NCBI RefSeq assembly: GCF_003318295.1
Contig: NZ_QOCW01000020.1
Span: 21,821-85,820 of the forward strand
Length of the DNA stretch: 64,000 bases
Reading direction: 5' to 3'
DNA from: Bacillus taeanensis
GTDB taxonomy: Bacteria; Bacillota; Bacilli; Bacillales; UBA6769
Shown: positions 51,974 through 60,209 of the stretch, piece after piece
How positions within the stretch are numbered: position 1 is the first letter of the stretch
Layout: each line of letters opens with the position of its first letter
The notes under the pieces: model-generated
What the model was told of the DNA's origin: nothing
Seen by the model: the letters and a program-made list of their open reading frames with translations, nothing else
Database searches by the model: none
Translations under genes and position numbers: made by a program

Positions 51974-52020
51974 AGGAGATCCTCATAAAGTCAGGATAAT
52001 TGACCTTATGGGGATCTCCT
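51974..52020. repeat. 47-bp near-perfect inverted repeat
   Basis: AGGAGATCCTCATAAAGTCA pairs with TGACCTTATGGGGATCTCCT around GGATAAT. There is no T run, so it is not an ordinary terminator. It lies alone between hxlB and the FtsW-like gene. The remainder of 51931-52234 shows no gene. Confidence 0.7.
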
Positions 52021-52234
52021 CGTGTTATCTTTCATGTACGAAGAAAACTTATTGTTACAAATTTTAACAAATTAGAGAAGGAGAGTAATTATTGATTCTT
52101 TAGCCACAGACAATTTTTTATAAAATGATAAGAATAATATAATGGAGAAGAATGAGGGGAGTAAAATAACTTTAATTTTAAGGAATTTTTAATCATGTTA
52201 ACTAATTTAATTTTAGTCAAAGAAAGGAATCTCT

Positions 52235-53437
52235 ATGTTTAAACAAATGCTCCGAAATTATGATAAGTCTCTCATTATATCTGTTCTTAGCTTATGTATG
52301 ATAGGTTTGGTAATGGTTTATAGTTCCAGTTACTATACAGCAATGGTTAGATATGGGGAATCCTCCTCCTATTTCTTTACCCGTCAATTGCTTTTTTTCG
52401 GTGTTTCATTGGTTGTATTTTTACTAGCATTATTAGCGCCTTATAAAGTCTATAAAAAATTAATGAAAATCATGCTGCTGTTCAGTCTTTTTCTACTTAC
52501 AGCTGTTTTATTGTTTGGTAGAACGGCTAATAATGCTCAGAGCTGGATATCCTTTGGTAGTGTCGGTTTTCAGCCTGCTGAGTTTGTGAAACTGGGCTTG
52601 ATTATTTATCTGGCAGCCATTTATTCCAAAAAGCAAAGTTATTTATCTGACTTCGTAAGAGGGGTTCTGCCGACTCTGGTTGTGATCGTAACCATTTTTT
52701 GTCTTGTAGCCATACAACCAGATTTAGGCACAGCAATGCTTATTGTGGGAACCTCTGGAGTTATGATTATTTGTTCCGGGATAAGACTGAAACATCTTAT
52801 CTTGTTATTTTTACTTGCAATGGCATCCTGTACGATTCTTGGAATCTTCTTATCTGAAGAACAGCTGTCGCGATTTACTGCTGCCTATGATCCGTTTTCA
52901 GATCCACAGGGTTCCGGCTATCATTTGATTAATTCTTATATAGCAATTGCTCATGGCGGTATCATTGGCCAAGGGTTAGGAGGGAGTACTCAAAAGCTTG
53001 GTTTTCTTCCTGAAGCTCATACCGATTTTATAAGTGCTATCATTGCTGAAGAATTTGGATTTTTCGGTATTGGAATTGTGATTAGTCTTTTAGCATATAT
53101 TGTCTTTCGTGGATTTTTCATTGCAATCCGCTGTAAGGACACTTTTGGAAGTCTTTTAGTTATTGGAATATGTGGAATGATTGGAATTCAATCGATTGTT
53201 AATTTAGGAGCAGCGACTGGTTTGCTTCCAATTACCGGTGTTCCTTTACCTTTCATTAGTTACGGTGGTTCCTCACTTCTTTTATTAATGATGGCGATGG
53301 GAATTGTGATTAATATTTCTTCATTTGTCAACATGGAACGAAAAAAACCTGATATGATACAAAAGAACAGTTCAGATCGTTCTCTAAAACTAGTTAAAAA
53401 TCAAAACAAGAGGAGAGCGGTAAGCAGACTTCCATAG
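52235..53437 (+). CDS. FtsW/RodA/SpoVE family peptidoglycan glycosyltransferase
   Basis: A 400-residue SEDS protein with about ten helices. Motifs are VMVYSSSYYTAMVRYG, NNAQSWISFGSVGFQPAEFV, IQPDLGTAMLIVG, LPEAHTDFISAIIAEEFGF and LPFISYGGSSLLLLM; the catalytic Asp lies in the extracytoplasmic loop with HTDF. These polymerise lipid II together with a class B penicillin-binding protein. The FtsW subfamily is most similar. It is a lone gene, not in a dcw cluster, so it is probably an accessory FtsW. The C-terminal tail is basic (LKLVKNQNKRRAVSRLP). AAAGGAATCTCT precedes the ATG. Confidence 0.9.
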   Translation: MFKQMLRNYDKSLIISVLSLCMIGLVMVYSSSYYTAMVRYGESSSYFFTRQLLFFGVSLVVFLLALLAPYKVYKKLMKIMLLFSLFLLTAVLLFGRTANNAQSWISFGSVGFQPAEFVKLGLIIYLAAIYSKKQSYLSDFVRGVLPTLVVIVTIFCLVAIQPDLGTAMLIVGTSGVMIICSGIRLKHLILLFLLAMASCTILGIFLSEEQLSRFTAAYDPFSDPQGSGYHLINSYIAIAHGGIIGQGLGGSTQKLGFLPEAHTDFISAIIAEEFGFFGIGIVISLLAYIVFRGFFIAIRCKDTFGSLLVIGICGMIGIQSIVNLGAATGLLPITGVPLPFISYGGSSLLLLMMAMGIVINISSFVNMERKKPDMIQKNSSDRSLKLVKNQNKRRAVSRLP

Positions 53438-53476
53438 TCCGATCCTTCATTCATGATTCAATAGCTCAAAAACGCC

Positions 53477-53517
53477 AAGAGTCCCTCTCCTTACTTTGTT
53501 GAAGGAGGGGGACTCTT
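53477..53517. terminator. bidirectional terminator-like hairpin
   Basis: AAGAGTCCCTCTCCTT pairs with AAGGAGGGGGACTCTT. It lies between two convergent genes. Confidence 0.75.
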
Positions 53518-53551
53518 CGCACATTTAAATAGAAAGAATTTTTACTATCTA

Positions 53552-54394
53552 TTATTTTTTCAATACTTCCCGTTCATTTAGAGGTTGGATTGGACGATTG
53601 TTATGCGGGAAAATGTTCTGAAAGGCCTCAATTTGTTCTTTCGACATTTCTATTGGTTGTTCAAGTACCAACCATTTTACCCCTTCTGAACAAGGAGGGG
53701 TTGTTAAAGAACCGCTGTACTGGAAGGTTGTTTTATTTTCTGGAAGGATGTTTAATATGTCAACGGATTGATCTAATTTTTTTCCTTCTGTTGTTGTTTC
53801 CGTTGGCATCTGCTCCCACAATTGCTGCAGCGGTTTGTTTTCTTTCCCTTCTTTAATCATTACACCTAAAACAGCAAGCTTTCCTTCATCATTTTTATGT
53901 ACAAAATGCAATTCCATCTCAAAATGTTTGTCGTTAAATTGATGTTCACTTGGTGTGTGGAAGTGGAACTGTGCAAGCTGGTATTCTTTCTCACCGATCA
54001 GAATAGAATTATTCATTTCAGCAGCATTTGCCTGTATCGTATGACCGTTATTTATTACAGTAAATGTTGTTGGTTCATAATGAATGGTCATATCATCTAA
54101 TAACTCACTTGCTTGAAGTTCTGAAGTGTCGATATTAATTGGTGATTGTTCTGTTCCATTTGTACATAAAGCATAGTCAGGATGTAATTCACCCCAGTGT
54201 TCCGGACCGGTTTCTCCTTCATAAGACCAGTGAACATCTTGTTGTTCAGGTGTTTTATCTTCTTCATGAGTTGGAGCGTTAGCTGTTGTTTCAGCTGGAG
54301 CTGTTGTTGATTCTGATTCTTGGTTTTCCTGCGAGCATGCAGCTAACAAAATACATAATAAAAGTGTAAAGAAAAGTTGTGTTTTTTTATTCAT
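53552..54394 (-). CDS. alpha-class carbonic anhydrase lipoprotein
   Basis: A 280-residue secreted enzyme. The signal peptide ends in the lipobox LLAAC, then comes a linker rich in Thr, Ala and Glu (about residues 25-55). The alpha-CA domain shows EQSPINIDTSELQ, the zinc histidines in LAQFHFHTPSEHQ and MELHFVHKN, and the substrate-pocket motif SLTTPPCSEGVKW. It interconverts CO2 and bicarbonate outside the membrane. ATG 54394 has GGAGG 8 bases upstream; the longer reading adds 13 residues without a site. Monocistronic. Extracytoplasmic alpha-CAs are uncommon in bacilli but known. Confidence 0.92.
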   Translation of the reverse strand: MNKKTQLFFTLLLCILLAACSQENQESESTTAPAETTANAPTHEEDKTPEQQDVHWSYEGETGPEHWGELHPDYALCTNGTEQSPINIDTSELQASELLDDMTIHYEPTTFTVINNGHTIQANAAEMNNSILIGEKEYQLAQFHFHTPSEHQFNDKHFEMELHFVHKNDEGKLAVLGVMIKEGKENKPLQQLWEQMPTETTTEGKKLDQSVDILNILPENKTTFQYSGSLTTPPCSEGVKWLVLEQPIEMSKEQIEAFQNIFPHNNRPIQPLNEREVLKK

Positions 54395-54742
54395 GATATA
54401 CCTCCATATTCCTATGTATCTATTTTCTCCCAATATTCAATGATAGTTGTTCGTTGTGTTGAAGATTTTTTTGTCTTTTGAATAGGAAAAACTTTAATTG
54501 GCTACCTTAAAAATTTAATAGGAAGACGGTAATGATTCAAAAGTTTGGTTTGTGAAAGGTTATATTTCTTATATTACGTTAAAATAACAGCTCAATTACA
54601 AATGGGTAAAGAATAAATGAATTGTAAGATTTTTGAGGAAAACTTGTATATAATGGCTTTGGATTTGAGGATAGGAGTTGAAAGTCTCCTGTGATCAAAT
54701 ACCTATAATGCTTTCATTTAAAATTGAGAAGGAGGAATGGAA

Positions 54743-55054
54743 ATGAAAACTCTTTGGAAATTAGCGGTGATGGTGTTTGCTGTGATGATTGCTTCAGCCT
54801 GCGGTGCAGCGGAGGATCAAGACATGAATGAAGAAATAGCTCCTGAAGAAGAACCTGCAAGTGGGGATATGAATACAGAGGAACCTGCAGTTGGAGAAGA
54901 AATGGCACCTGAAGAGCCGGCAAATGGTGGTATGAATACAGAGGAACCTGCAGATGAGGAAGAAGTAGCTCCTGAAGAGCCAGCAAATGGTGATACCGGT
55001 ACAGAGGATTCTGCAGATGAAGAAATGGCTCCTGAAGAATCAACTAATGAATAA
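54743..55054 (+). CDS. short acidic repeat lipoprotein
   Basis: About 103 residues. The signal peptide VMVFAVMIASAC has an SAC lipobox. The mature part is almost wholly made of degenerate repeats of about 20-24 residues built from MNTEEPA, EEMAPEEPANGG and similar units, with Glu, Pro, Asn and Ala dominating. It has no globular domain. It probably forms a flexible acidic brush on the membrane surface. GAGGAGGAATGGA precedes ATG 54743. The repeats could expand or contract by recombination. No family is recognised. The 300 bases upstream to the carbonic anhydrase show no gene. Confidence 0.75.
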   Translation: MKTLWKLAVMVFAVMIASACGAAEDQDMNEEIAPEEEPASGDMNTEEPAVGEEMAPEEPANGGMNTEEPADEEEVAPEEPANGDTGTEDSADEEMAPEESTNE

Positions 55055-55096
55055 TTTAGAAAGTGTTCATCTAGATTTACAAGGAATTGATACTTA

Positions 55097-55327
55097 ATGT
55101 TACTAGAATTTTTTTATGAATATGAAATTACAAAGCATGACAAAGTACATTTAAGAGTTAGTAAAGATGTTATAACAATTGAAAAGCTTGTCCGGCAATT
55201 GAAAAATGAGAAAACAAAGCAAGAATTAATTAACAAGATAGATGCATTGGGAAGTCATGCTGATAAGGAAATGGTACTTGCTTATTTAAGTGGGATAGCT
55301 GAAATGATTAAACTAGGAAAGAAATAG
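55097..55327 (+). CDS. small hypothetical protein (76 residues)
   Basis: A soluble 76-residue protein with predicted helices (EKLVRQLKNEKTKQELINKI and MVLAYLSGIAEMIKL). Its start MLLEFFYEYEITKHDKVHLR follows AAGGAATTGATACTTA, a weak site. A strong terminator comes 40 bases after the stop, which supports it as a real gene. It lies 42 bases after the acidic lipoprotein gene and may share its message. I recognise no family. Confidence 0.5.
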   Translation: MLLEFFYEYEITKHDKVHLRVSKDVITIEKLVRQLKNEKTKQELINKIDALGSHADKEMVLAYLSGIAEMIKLGKK

Positions 55328-55366
55328 ATTTCCAAATTGAAAAACAAAAAATGGTGAACACGTTTT

Positions 55367-55402
55367 AAAGCTTCTAGATTAATCAATCTAGAAGCTTTTT
55401 TA
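55367..55402 (+). terminator. rho-independent terminator
   Basis: AAAGCTTCTAGATT pairs with AATCTAGAAGCTTT around AATC, with a T run. Confidence 0.9.
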
Positions 55403-55524
55403 AAACTACGCTGAACATCTGGGAATCTGCAGAATGAAAGTAACAAGCTGTTTATTCTTCAGCATGAATAGTTATCATTAAAGATTGTGATGAAAAATAG
55501 CTTAATAGGAATATGAATACTCCC

Positions 55525-55945
55525 GCCACTTAATTTTCTAACGAAAATTTGAAGTGGGGGTTTCTAACGTATCGAACATTTCTGAACGCTTAACGTTAGT
55601 GGAGTTAACAAATTGGCGGTCTAAATACGCCCAACTCCTCTATCCCATTGGTCTTGCCTTTGGGAGTTCTTTTAATAAGCCTACTGCAACATTTTCACAC
55701 GTTGTGCTAGTCATGTATCACGCATCTTCGGCTTCTCTAGGTTTGAACATTTTACGCAGCAGAGCGTCTTTTCCTGCTACAACCTTATATGTTCAGTTTT
55801 CAATGAGCATGTACAAGGATGTACAACTATTATTATATCATTTATTACGTACTTGTGTTCGTAATAAATGATGGAAATTCACCCCCTTCCTACTGATTGG
55901 GCTATCGCCCTTCACATTCCTTGAGGAAGGGGTACTCTTTCCAAA
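55525..55945 (-). mobile_element. tnpB-less IS605-like element carrying an omega-RNA-like region
   Basis: On the minus strand the left end (about 55945-55870) shows AGAGTACCCCTTCCT ... AGGAAGGGGGT, like the left end of the TnpB element at 40409. The right end (55565-55525) shows AACCCCCACTT ... AAGTGGCGGGAG. Between them lies GAGTTGGGCGT ... CGCC ... TAACTCCACTAACGTTAAGC, homologous to 42070-42130. Only a short piece of a tnpB C-terminus seems to remain (VGLLKELPKARPMG then stop). ORFs read across it on the plus strand are accidental. Confidence 0.75.
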
Positions 55946-56045
55946 AACGATAGAAATAATTCAGGACGGCTTTTGTACTCACAGAAAATGGTTTTATGAG
56001 TAATTTAGAAGATAAGAAACATTTATTTTAAAGGAATGATTGACA

Positions 56046-56600
56046 ATGAATAAAATTATGGGCAAAACCGAAGCTTCTTTAGAACAAATGGTGCAATTCT
56101 TAAAAGAAAAAGCACCGGCTGCTCCTGAAAATATTGCTCAGTACTACTATGTAATCGGAGAATTAGAGGAAGTCCGTGCTGACGTTGCTCTTGCTCAAGC
56201 CCTTCATGAAACAGGTTATTTTCGTTATGGCGGCGATGTTAAGCCTGAACAAAACAATTTCTGTGGACTTGGTGCGACAGGTGGTGGAAACCCAGGACAC
56301 TCATTTAATTCTGTATTAGAAGGTGTTCTTGCTCAAATACAACATTTAAAAGGGTATGCAGCAGCAGAACCACCTATAACGAAACTGATTGATCCCCGTT
56401 ATAAATACATCAATCCGTTAGGTAAAGCACCACATGTTGAAGAACTTGCCGGAAAATGGGCTGTCCCGGGATACAGCCGCAGCAAGTACAATTCTCTTGA
56501 AGAAGCGATGAAAGCAGAAGATGCTTATGGTCATCAGATCATGAAGAAGGTTGAACTAATAAAGCAAATTAAAGTAGACAAAAAATCAAATACCAAATGA
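56046..56600 (+). CDS. glucosaminidase-domain protein without signal peptide
   Basis: A 184-residue protein of the GH73-like glucosaminidase fold. The catalytic Glu is in ADVALAQALHETGYFRYGG, followed by NNFCGLGATGGGNPGHSF and VLEGVLAQIQHLKGYAA. Such enzymes cut peptidoglycan between GlcNAc and MurNAc. This one has neither signal peptide nor cell-wall-binding repeats, so it is either cytoplasmic, released by lysis, or used in the mother cell during sporulation. Ribosome site AAAGGAATGATTGAC. Monocistronic with its own terminator. The C-terminus is basic (KQIKVDKKSNTK). Confidence 0.8.
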   Translation: MNKIMGKTEASLEQMVQFLKEKAPAAPENIAQYYYVIGELEEVRADVALAQALHETGYFRYGGDVKPEQNNFCGLGATGGGNPGHSFNSVLEGVLAQIQHLKGYAAAEPPITKLIDPRYKYINPLGKAPHVEELAGKWAVPGYSRSKYNSLEEAMKAEDAYGHQIMKKVELIKQIKVDKKSNTK

Positions 56601-56685
56601 ATCTAAGTAATATTGAAAAAATTACAATTCAACTAGATACTTTTTAGAACAATTTTATTCTGGTAAAAATATTATACATGAGGAA

Positions 56686-56714
56686 CGATACTTAAATAAA
56701 AAGTATCGCTTTTT
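56686..56714 (+). terminator. rho-independent terminator
   Basis: CGATACTT pairs with AAGTATCG around AAATAAA and is followed by CTTTTT. Confidence 0.85.
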
Positions 56715-56800
56715 CTATTCAAGTAAACTGAAATATAATAGGAAGGCTGATACCTTATAACACATATCGCTTATTTTGAATTTAGATTGAGGATGATAAT

Positions 56801-57232
56801 ATGAAAATCAGAGTAAATAAAAAAATAGAAATTGATAAAATGATAGATATATGGTACAAAGGCTCATTAATAGCACATAATTTTATTGATAAGGATTATT
56901 GGAAATCTCAGCGAAGTGAGATGAAAGAAACATATTTTCCAATGTCTGAAAATTATGTTATATGCAATAAAAAAGAAGTCGTAGGCTTCATTTCAATGGT
57001 AGATAACTATTTGGCTGCATTGTTTATTGATACTAATCATCAAGGGAAAGGATATGGAAAAGAATTATTAAACTTTATAAAAGAACGAAGGACAAATATA
57101 CAATTGAAAGTTTACAAGAAAAATGATGAAGCAGTTAAGTTTTATTTAAGAAGTGGTTTTATTAAAAAAGAAGAACTATTAGACGAACAGACTGCCGAGG
57201 GTGAATTTTTAATGGAATGGAAAAAAGTTTAA
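56801..57232 (+). CDS. GNAT family N-acetyltransferase (YjaB-like)
   Basis: A 143-residue acetyltransferase. The N-terminal MIDIWYKGSLIAHNFIDKDY resembles YjaB; the acetyl-CoA loop is IDTNHQGKGYGKELLNFIKE, and the end VYKKNDEAVKFYLRSGFIKK is typical of GNAT. The substrate is unknown. It stands alone between two terminators with a weak ribosome site (GAGGATG). The base composition is somewhat richer in A than neighbours, which may hint at acquisition, but that is a weak sign. Confidence 0.85.
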   Translation: MKIRVNKKIEIDKMIDIWYKGSLIAHNFIDKDYWKSQRSEMKETYFPMSENYVICNKKEVVGFISMVDNYLAALFIDTNHQGKGYGKELLNFIKERRTNIQLKVYKKNDEAVKFYLRSGFIKKEELLDEQTAEGEFLMEWKKV

Positions 57233-57273
57233 ATAACATAGGGGAATGATTGTTTAATAAAAATATTGAAAAA

Positions 57274-57312
57274 GAAGCTAAACCATTGATAAATTAAAGG
57301 TTTGGCTTTTAT
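57274..57312 (+). terminator. terminator after the GNAT gene
   Basis: AAGCTAAACC pairs with GGTTTGGCTT (one G-T pair), followed by TTAT. Confidence 0.7.
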
Positions 57313-57447
57313 AGATTTCAAAACATTATTTTTATAAATTATTGAACTTTATTTCATTGTTATAGAACTGGGTCTTTTGTTGGGTTAAAGGTTATGATTG
57401 TGAAGTTTAAGTTGGTGCTGTTTTCTTAACAAAAAAATGAATAAATG

Positions 57448-57514
57448 GCCGATTTTTCGGCAGATTGGACGATAAATTGTCTTATTTCTTATCAATTTTA
57501 TGAAAACGCTTTAT
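57448..57514 (+). promoter_or_regulatory. candidate enhancer dyads and cre-like site upstream of the zinc ADH gene
   Basis: GCCGATTTTTCGGC (57448-57461) and the imperfect dyad GACGATAAATTGTC (57468-57481) lie 50-85 bases before the sigma-54 promoter, where an activator such as the NtrC-type protein at 61899 could bind. ATGAAAACGCTTTAT (57500-57514) fits the cre consensus with one mismatch. The remaining gap 57313-57447 shows nothing else. Confidence 0.45.
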
Positions 57515-57531
57515 TTATTGGCTTTTTTAAG

Positions 57532-57549
57532 TTGGCACGATGATTGCAA
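57532..57549 (+). promoter_or_regulatory. sigma-54 (SigL) promoter
   Basis: TTGGCACGATGATTGCAA carries the -24 GG (57534-57535) and -12 GC (57546-57547) exactly 10 bases apart and matches TGGCAC-N5-TTGCW. It lies 41 bases before the zinc alcohol dehydrogenase start codon. Confidence 0.88.
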
Positions 57550-57590
57550 TAGTAGTAAGTGAACTAATTATAAAAAGGGGGATATGATTT

Positions 57591-58604
57591 ATGAAAGCAG
57601 CTGTTGTTAATGAGTTTAAACAAAAACTTGAAATTAAAGAGGTACCTATTCCAGAGCTTGAATATGGCGAAATTTTAGTAAGAATTAAAGCGTGCGGTGT
57701 CTGCCATACCGATTTACATGCTGCACATGGTGATTGGCCAGTAAAGCCAAAGCTTCCGTTAATTCCTGGTCATGAAGGTGTGGGCGTTGTTGAACAAGTA
57801 GGTGAAGGGGTTAAATCGATTAAAGTTGATGATCGTGTTGGAGTACCTTGGCTTTATTCTGCATGTGGGGAATGTGAATATTGTTTAACAGGAAGAGAAA
57901 CGTTATGCCCTGATCAATTAAATGCAGGTTATTCTGTTGATGGTGGTTATGCACAATATTGTAAAGCGCCAGCCGAGTATGTAGCAAAAATCCCTGATAA
58001 TTTAAGCTTTGAAGAAGTGTCACCGATTTTTTGTGCAGGTGTTACAACATATAAGGCATTAAAAGTTTCTGAAGCAAAGCCGGGTGATTGGGTTGCCATT
58101 TACGGTATTGGTGGTTTAGGACATGTGGCACTTCAATATGCAAAGGCAATGGGCTTTAATGTGGTGGCAGTTGATATCCAAGACGATAAACTAGAATTAG
58201 CAAAAGAATTAGGAGCAGATTTCACGGTAAACGGTATGAAGGGAGATCCGGTAAAAGCAATTCAGGATAAGGTCGGAGGTGTTCAAGCGGCAATTAGTGT
58301 TGCCGTTACAAAGAAAGCATTTGAACAAGCTTATCAATCTGTTAAACGAGGTGGGAGCCTAGTTGTTGTTGGTCTTCCAAATGATGAACTGCCAATTCCA
58401 ATTTTTGATACAGTTTTAAATGGTGTAGCAGTAAAAGGGTCTATCGTTGGAACACGTAAAGATTTACAAGAAGCGCTTGAGTTTGCGGCACAAGGCAAAG
58501 TTAAAACAAATATTGAAACACAGCCGTTAGAAAAAATCAATGATGTATTTGAGCGGATGGTAAAAGGACAGATTAATGGACGTGTTGTTTTAACACTTGA
58601 TTGA
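57591..58604 (+). CDS. adhP: zinc-dependent alcohol dehydrogenase
   Basis: A 337-residue medium-chain alcohol dehydrogenase. Catalytic zinc residues are in [15 protein letters not shown] and [15 protein letters not shown]; structural zinc is bound by [15 protein letters not shown]. The NAD site is [19 protein letters not shown]. It fits the AdhP/AdhA ethanol dehydrogenase group. AAAAGGGGG precedes the ATG. The gene is driven by a sigma-54 promoter, probably activated by the NtrC-type regulator downstream. It is followed after 16 bases by an Sda-like gene. Oxidation of ethanol or reduction of acetaldehyde is the likely reaction. Confidence 0.93.
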   Translation: MKAAVVNEFKQKLEIKEVPIPELEYGEILVRIKACGVCHTDLHAAHGDWPVKPKLPLIPGHEGVGVVEQVGEGVKSIKVDDRVGVPWLYSACGECEYCLTGRETLCPDQLNAGYSVDGGYAQYCKAPAEYVAKIPDNLSFEEVSPIFCAGVTTYKALKVSEAKPGDWVAIYGIGGLGHVALQYAKAMGFNVVAVDIQDDKLELAKELGADFTVNGMKGDPVKAIQDKVGGVQAAISVAVTKKAFEQAYQSVKRGGSLVVVGLPNDELPIPIFDTVLNGVAVKGSIVGTRKDLQEALEFAAQGKVKTNIETQPLEKINDVFERMVKGQINGRVVLTLD

Positions 58605-58620
58605 TGAGGAGATATTAATA

Positions 58621-58788
58621 ATGATTCAACGATTAAGTAATCAATTTTTAGTTCGTGTTTATGTTCAAGCGATGACATTAAAGCTTGATTCTCATTTTAT
58701 TTATTTGTTAGAAAAGGAAGTAAAGAAAAGAGATTTACCATTACAATATCAAACACATCAATGGCAAAATATAAAAAGTTCATTATAG
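58621..58788 (+). CDS. Sda-like sporulation histidine kinase inhibitor
   Basis: A 55-residue helical-hairpin protein. RLSNQFLVRVYVQAMTLKL and SHFIYLLEKEVKKRDL follow the pattern of Sda (LSDELLIESY..A..L.L..DFI.LL..EI.RR.L). A C-terminal extension of about 15 residues (YQTHQWQNIKSSL) is not in B. subtilis Sda. Sda binds the dimerisation domain of sporulation kinase KinA and blocks autophosphorylation. ATG 58621 has GAGGAGAT nearby and lies 16 bases after adhP, so it should be made from the sigma-54 transcript. It may link alcohol metabolism to sporulation, or act on the kinase at 60210. Confidence 0.75.
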   Translation: MIQRLSNQFLVRVYVQAMTLKLDSHFIYLLEKEVKKRDLPLQYQTHQWQNIKSSL

Positions 58789-58861
58789 CAGCCCTAAAGA
58801 GCTTTCTTTAGATATTAGTTTTAATTTATAGAATAGTTATATTACTCAATTTTTTCTATAC

Positions 58862-58904
58862 GAGTAGGTTTATCAAATTCTTTGATAAACCTACTCTTTA
58901 TTTT
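58862..58904 (+). terminator. rho-independent terminator of adhP and the Sda-like gene
   Basis: GAGTAGGTTTATCAAA pairs perfectly with TTTGATAAACCTACTC and is followed by TTTATTTT. In the gap up to 59049 a small palindrome CTATTGG-AAA-CCAATAG (about 58993-59009) is also seen. Confidence 0.9.
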
Positions 58905-59048
58905 AGTTATTTATATTTTATAAACCGAATGTAACTTAAAAAGTTGTCCGAAAACCAATGAATATTTCTAATTGTTACAACATTCATAAAACTATTGGAA
59001 ACCAATAGAAAATTTCGTAACATTAAGATAAAAAGGGAAATGATAATC

Positions 59049-60197
59049 ATGCAGATTACAAAATTTGTTACACCTGAAATTATCTTTGGAAAAGGTGCAA
59101 TTAGACAAGTAGGAGAAAGCTGCCTACGTTTAGGTGCTAAAAAAGTATTAATTGTAAGTGATTCTGGTGTGATAAAGGCAGGGTGGCTGGATCATATAAT
59201 TGAAAACTGCAAAAAAGCAGGACTTGATTACGCCGTCTTTTATGATCTCTCAACAAACCCAACCAGTGATAATGTAGAAGCAGGATGCCAACAATATTAC
59301 CGTGAAGAATGTGATGCTGTACTTGGTATCGGGGGTGGAAGTGCCCTCGATGTTGCAAAAGCAATTGCCATTATCGCAACAAATGGTGGTGATATTTGCG
59401 ATTATGAAGGGATTGATAAAGTCACAAGACCGCTTCCTCCACTTGTAATGGTTTCGACCACTGCTGGATCAGGATCAGAAGTTTCGCAATTTGCGATTAT
59501 TGTGGATGTAAGGCGAAAAAAGAAAATGACAATTGTTTCGAAATCTCTAGTACCAGATATTGCAATTATTGATCCATATACACTTGTAACAAAGGACCGC
59601 CTCTTAACAGCATCAACAGGAATGGATGTGCTTTCTCATGCCATTGAAGCATATGTTAGCGTTGCTGCAACACCATTAACAGATGTCCAAGCAAAAAATG
59701 CAATATCACTTGTTTCAACATATCTACGCCCTTCTGCTGCTTCAAAAACGAATGAAGAAGCAAAAAATGGAATGGCAATGGCAAGCCTTCAAGCTGGACT
59801 TGCTTTTTCAAATGCGATCCTTGGAGCGGTTCATGCGATGAGTCATGCAATCGGGGGACGTTATCCTATTTCACATGGTGATATTAATGCTATTTTACTG
59901 CCTTATGTTATGGAATTTAATCTAATTGCTGCACCAAAACGTTTTAAAGATATTACATCATTATTAGGTGAAAACATTCAAGGACTTTCGGATATCGACG
60001 CCGGTCGAAAAGGTATTGAACATGTGAAACAACTTGCCATTGATATTGGTGTACCAGAATGTTTATCTGATTTAGGAGTAAATCGTGAAGAAATAATTGC
60101 CATGAGTGAAGCAGCACTTGAAGATGCTTGTATGATTACAAATCCGCGGGATATGACGCTTGACGATGTTAGCAAGCTATTTCAGCAAGTGATTTAA
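59049..60197 (+). CDS. iron-containing alcohol dehydrogenase
   Basis: A 382-residue group III alcohol dehydrogenase. The nucleotide site is EECDAVLGIGGGSALDVAKA, followed by STTAGSGSEVSQFAIIVD. The iron ligands lie in DVLSHAIEAYVS and AILGAVHAMSHAIGGRYPIS with HGDINAILLPYV. It oxidises a primary alcohol or reduces an aldehyde; the substrate is unknown. ATG 59049 follows AGGGAAATGATAATC; in-frame starts further upstream lack sites. No sigma-54 motif was found upstream. It is followed by the histidine kinase after 12 bases, so enzyme and sensor are probably co-transcribed. Confidence 0.92.
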   Translation: MQITKFVTPEIIFGKGAIRQVGESCLRLGAKKVLIVSDSGVIKAGWLDHIIENCKKAGLDYAVFYDLSTNPTSDNVEAGCQQYYREECDAVLGIGGGSALDVAKAIAIIATNGGDICDYEGIDKVTRPLPPLVMVSTTAGSGSEVSQFAIIVDVRRKKKMTIVSKSLVPDIAIIDPYTLVTKDRLLTASTGMDVLSHAIEAYVSVAATPLTDVQAKNAISLVSTYLRPSAASKTNEEAKNGMAMASLQAGLAFSNAILGAVHAMSHAIGGRYPISHGDINAILLPYVMEFNLIAAPKRFKDITSLLGENIQGLSDIDAGRKGIEHVKQLAIDIGVPECLSDLGVNREEIIAMSEAALEDACMITNPRDMTLDDVSKLFQQVI

Positions 60198-60209
60198 GGA
60201 GAGAGTAAA

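Noticed and set aside
55554..55871. 105-codon plus-strand frame
   Set aside because: It reads antisense through the tnpB-less IS605-like element and has no coding features.
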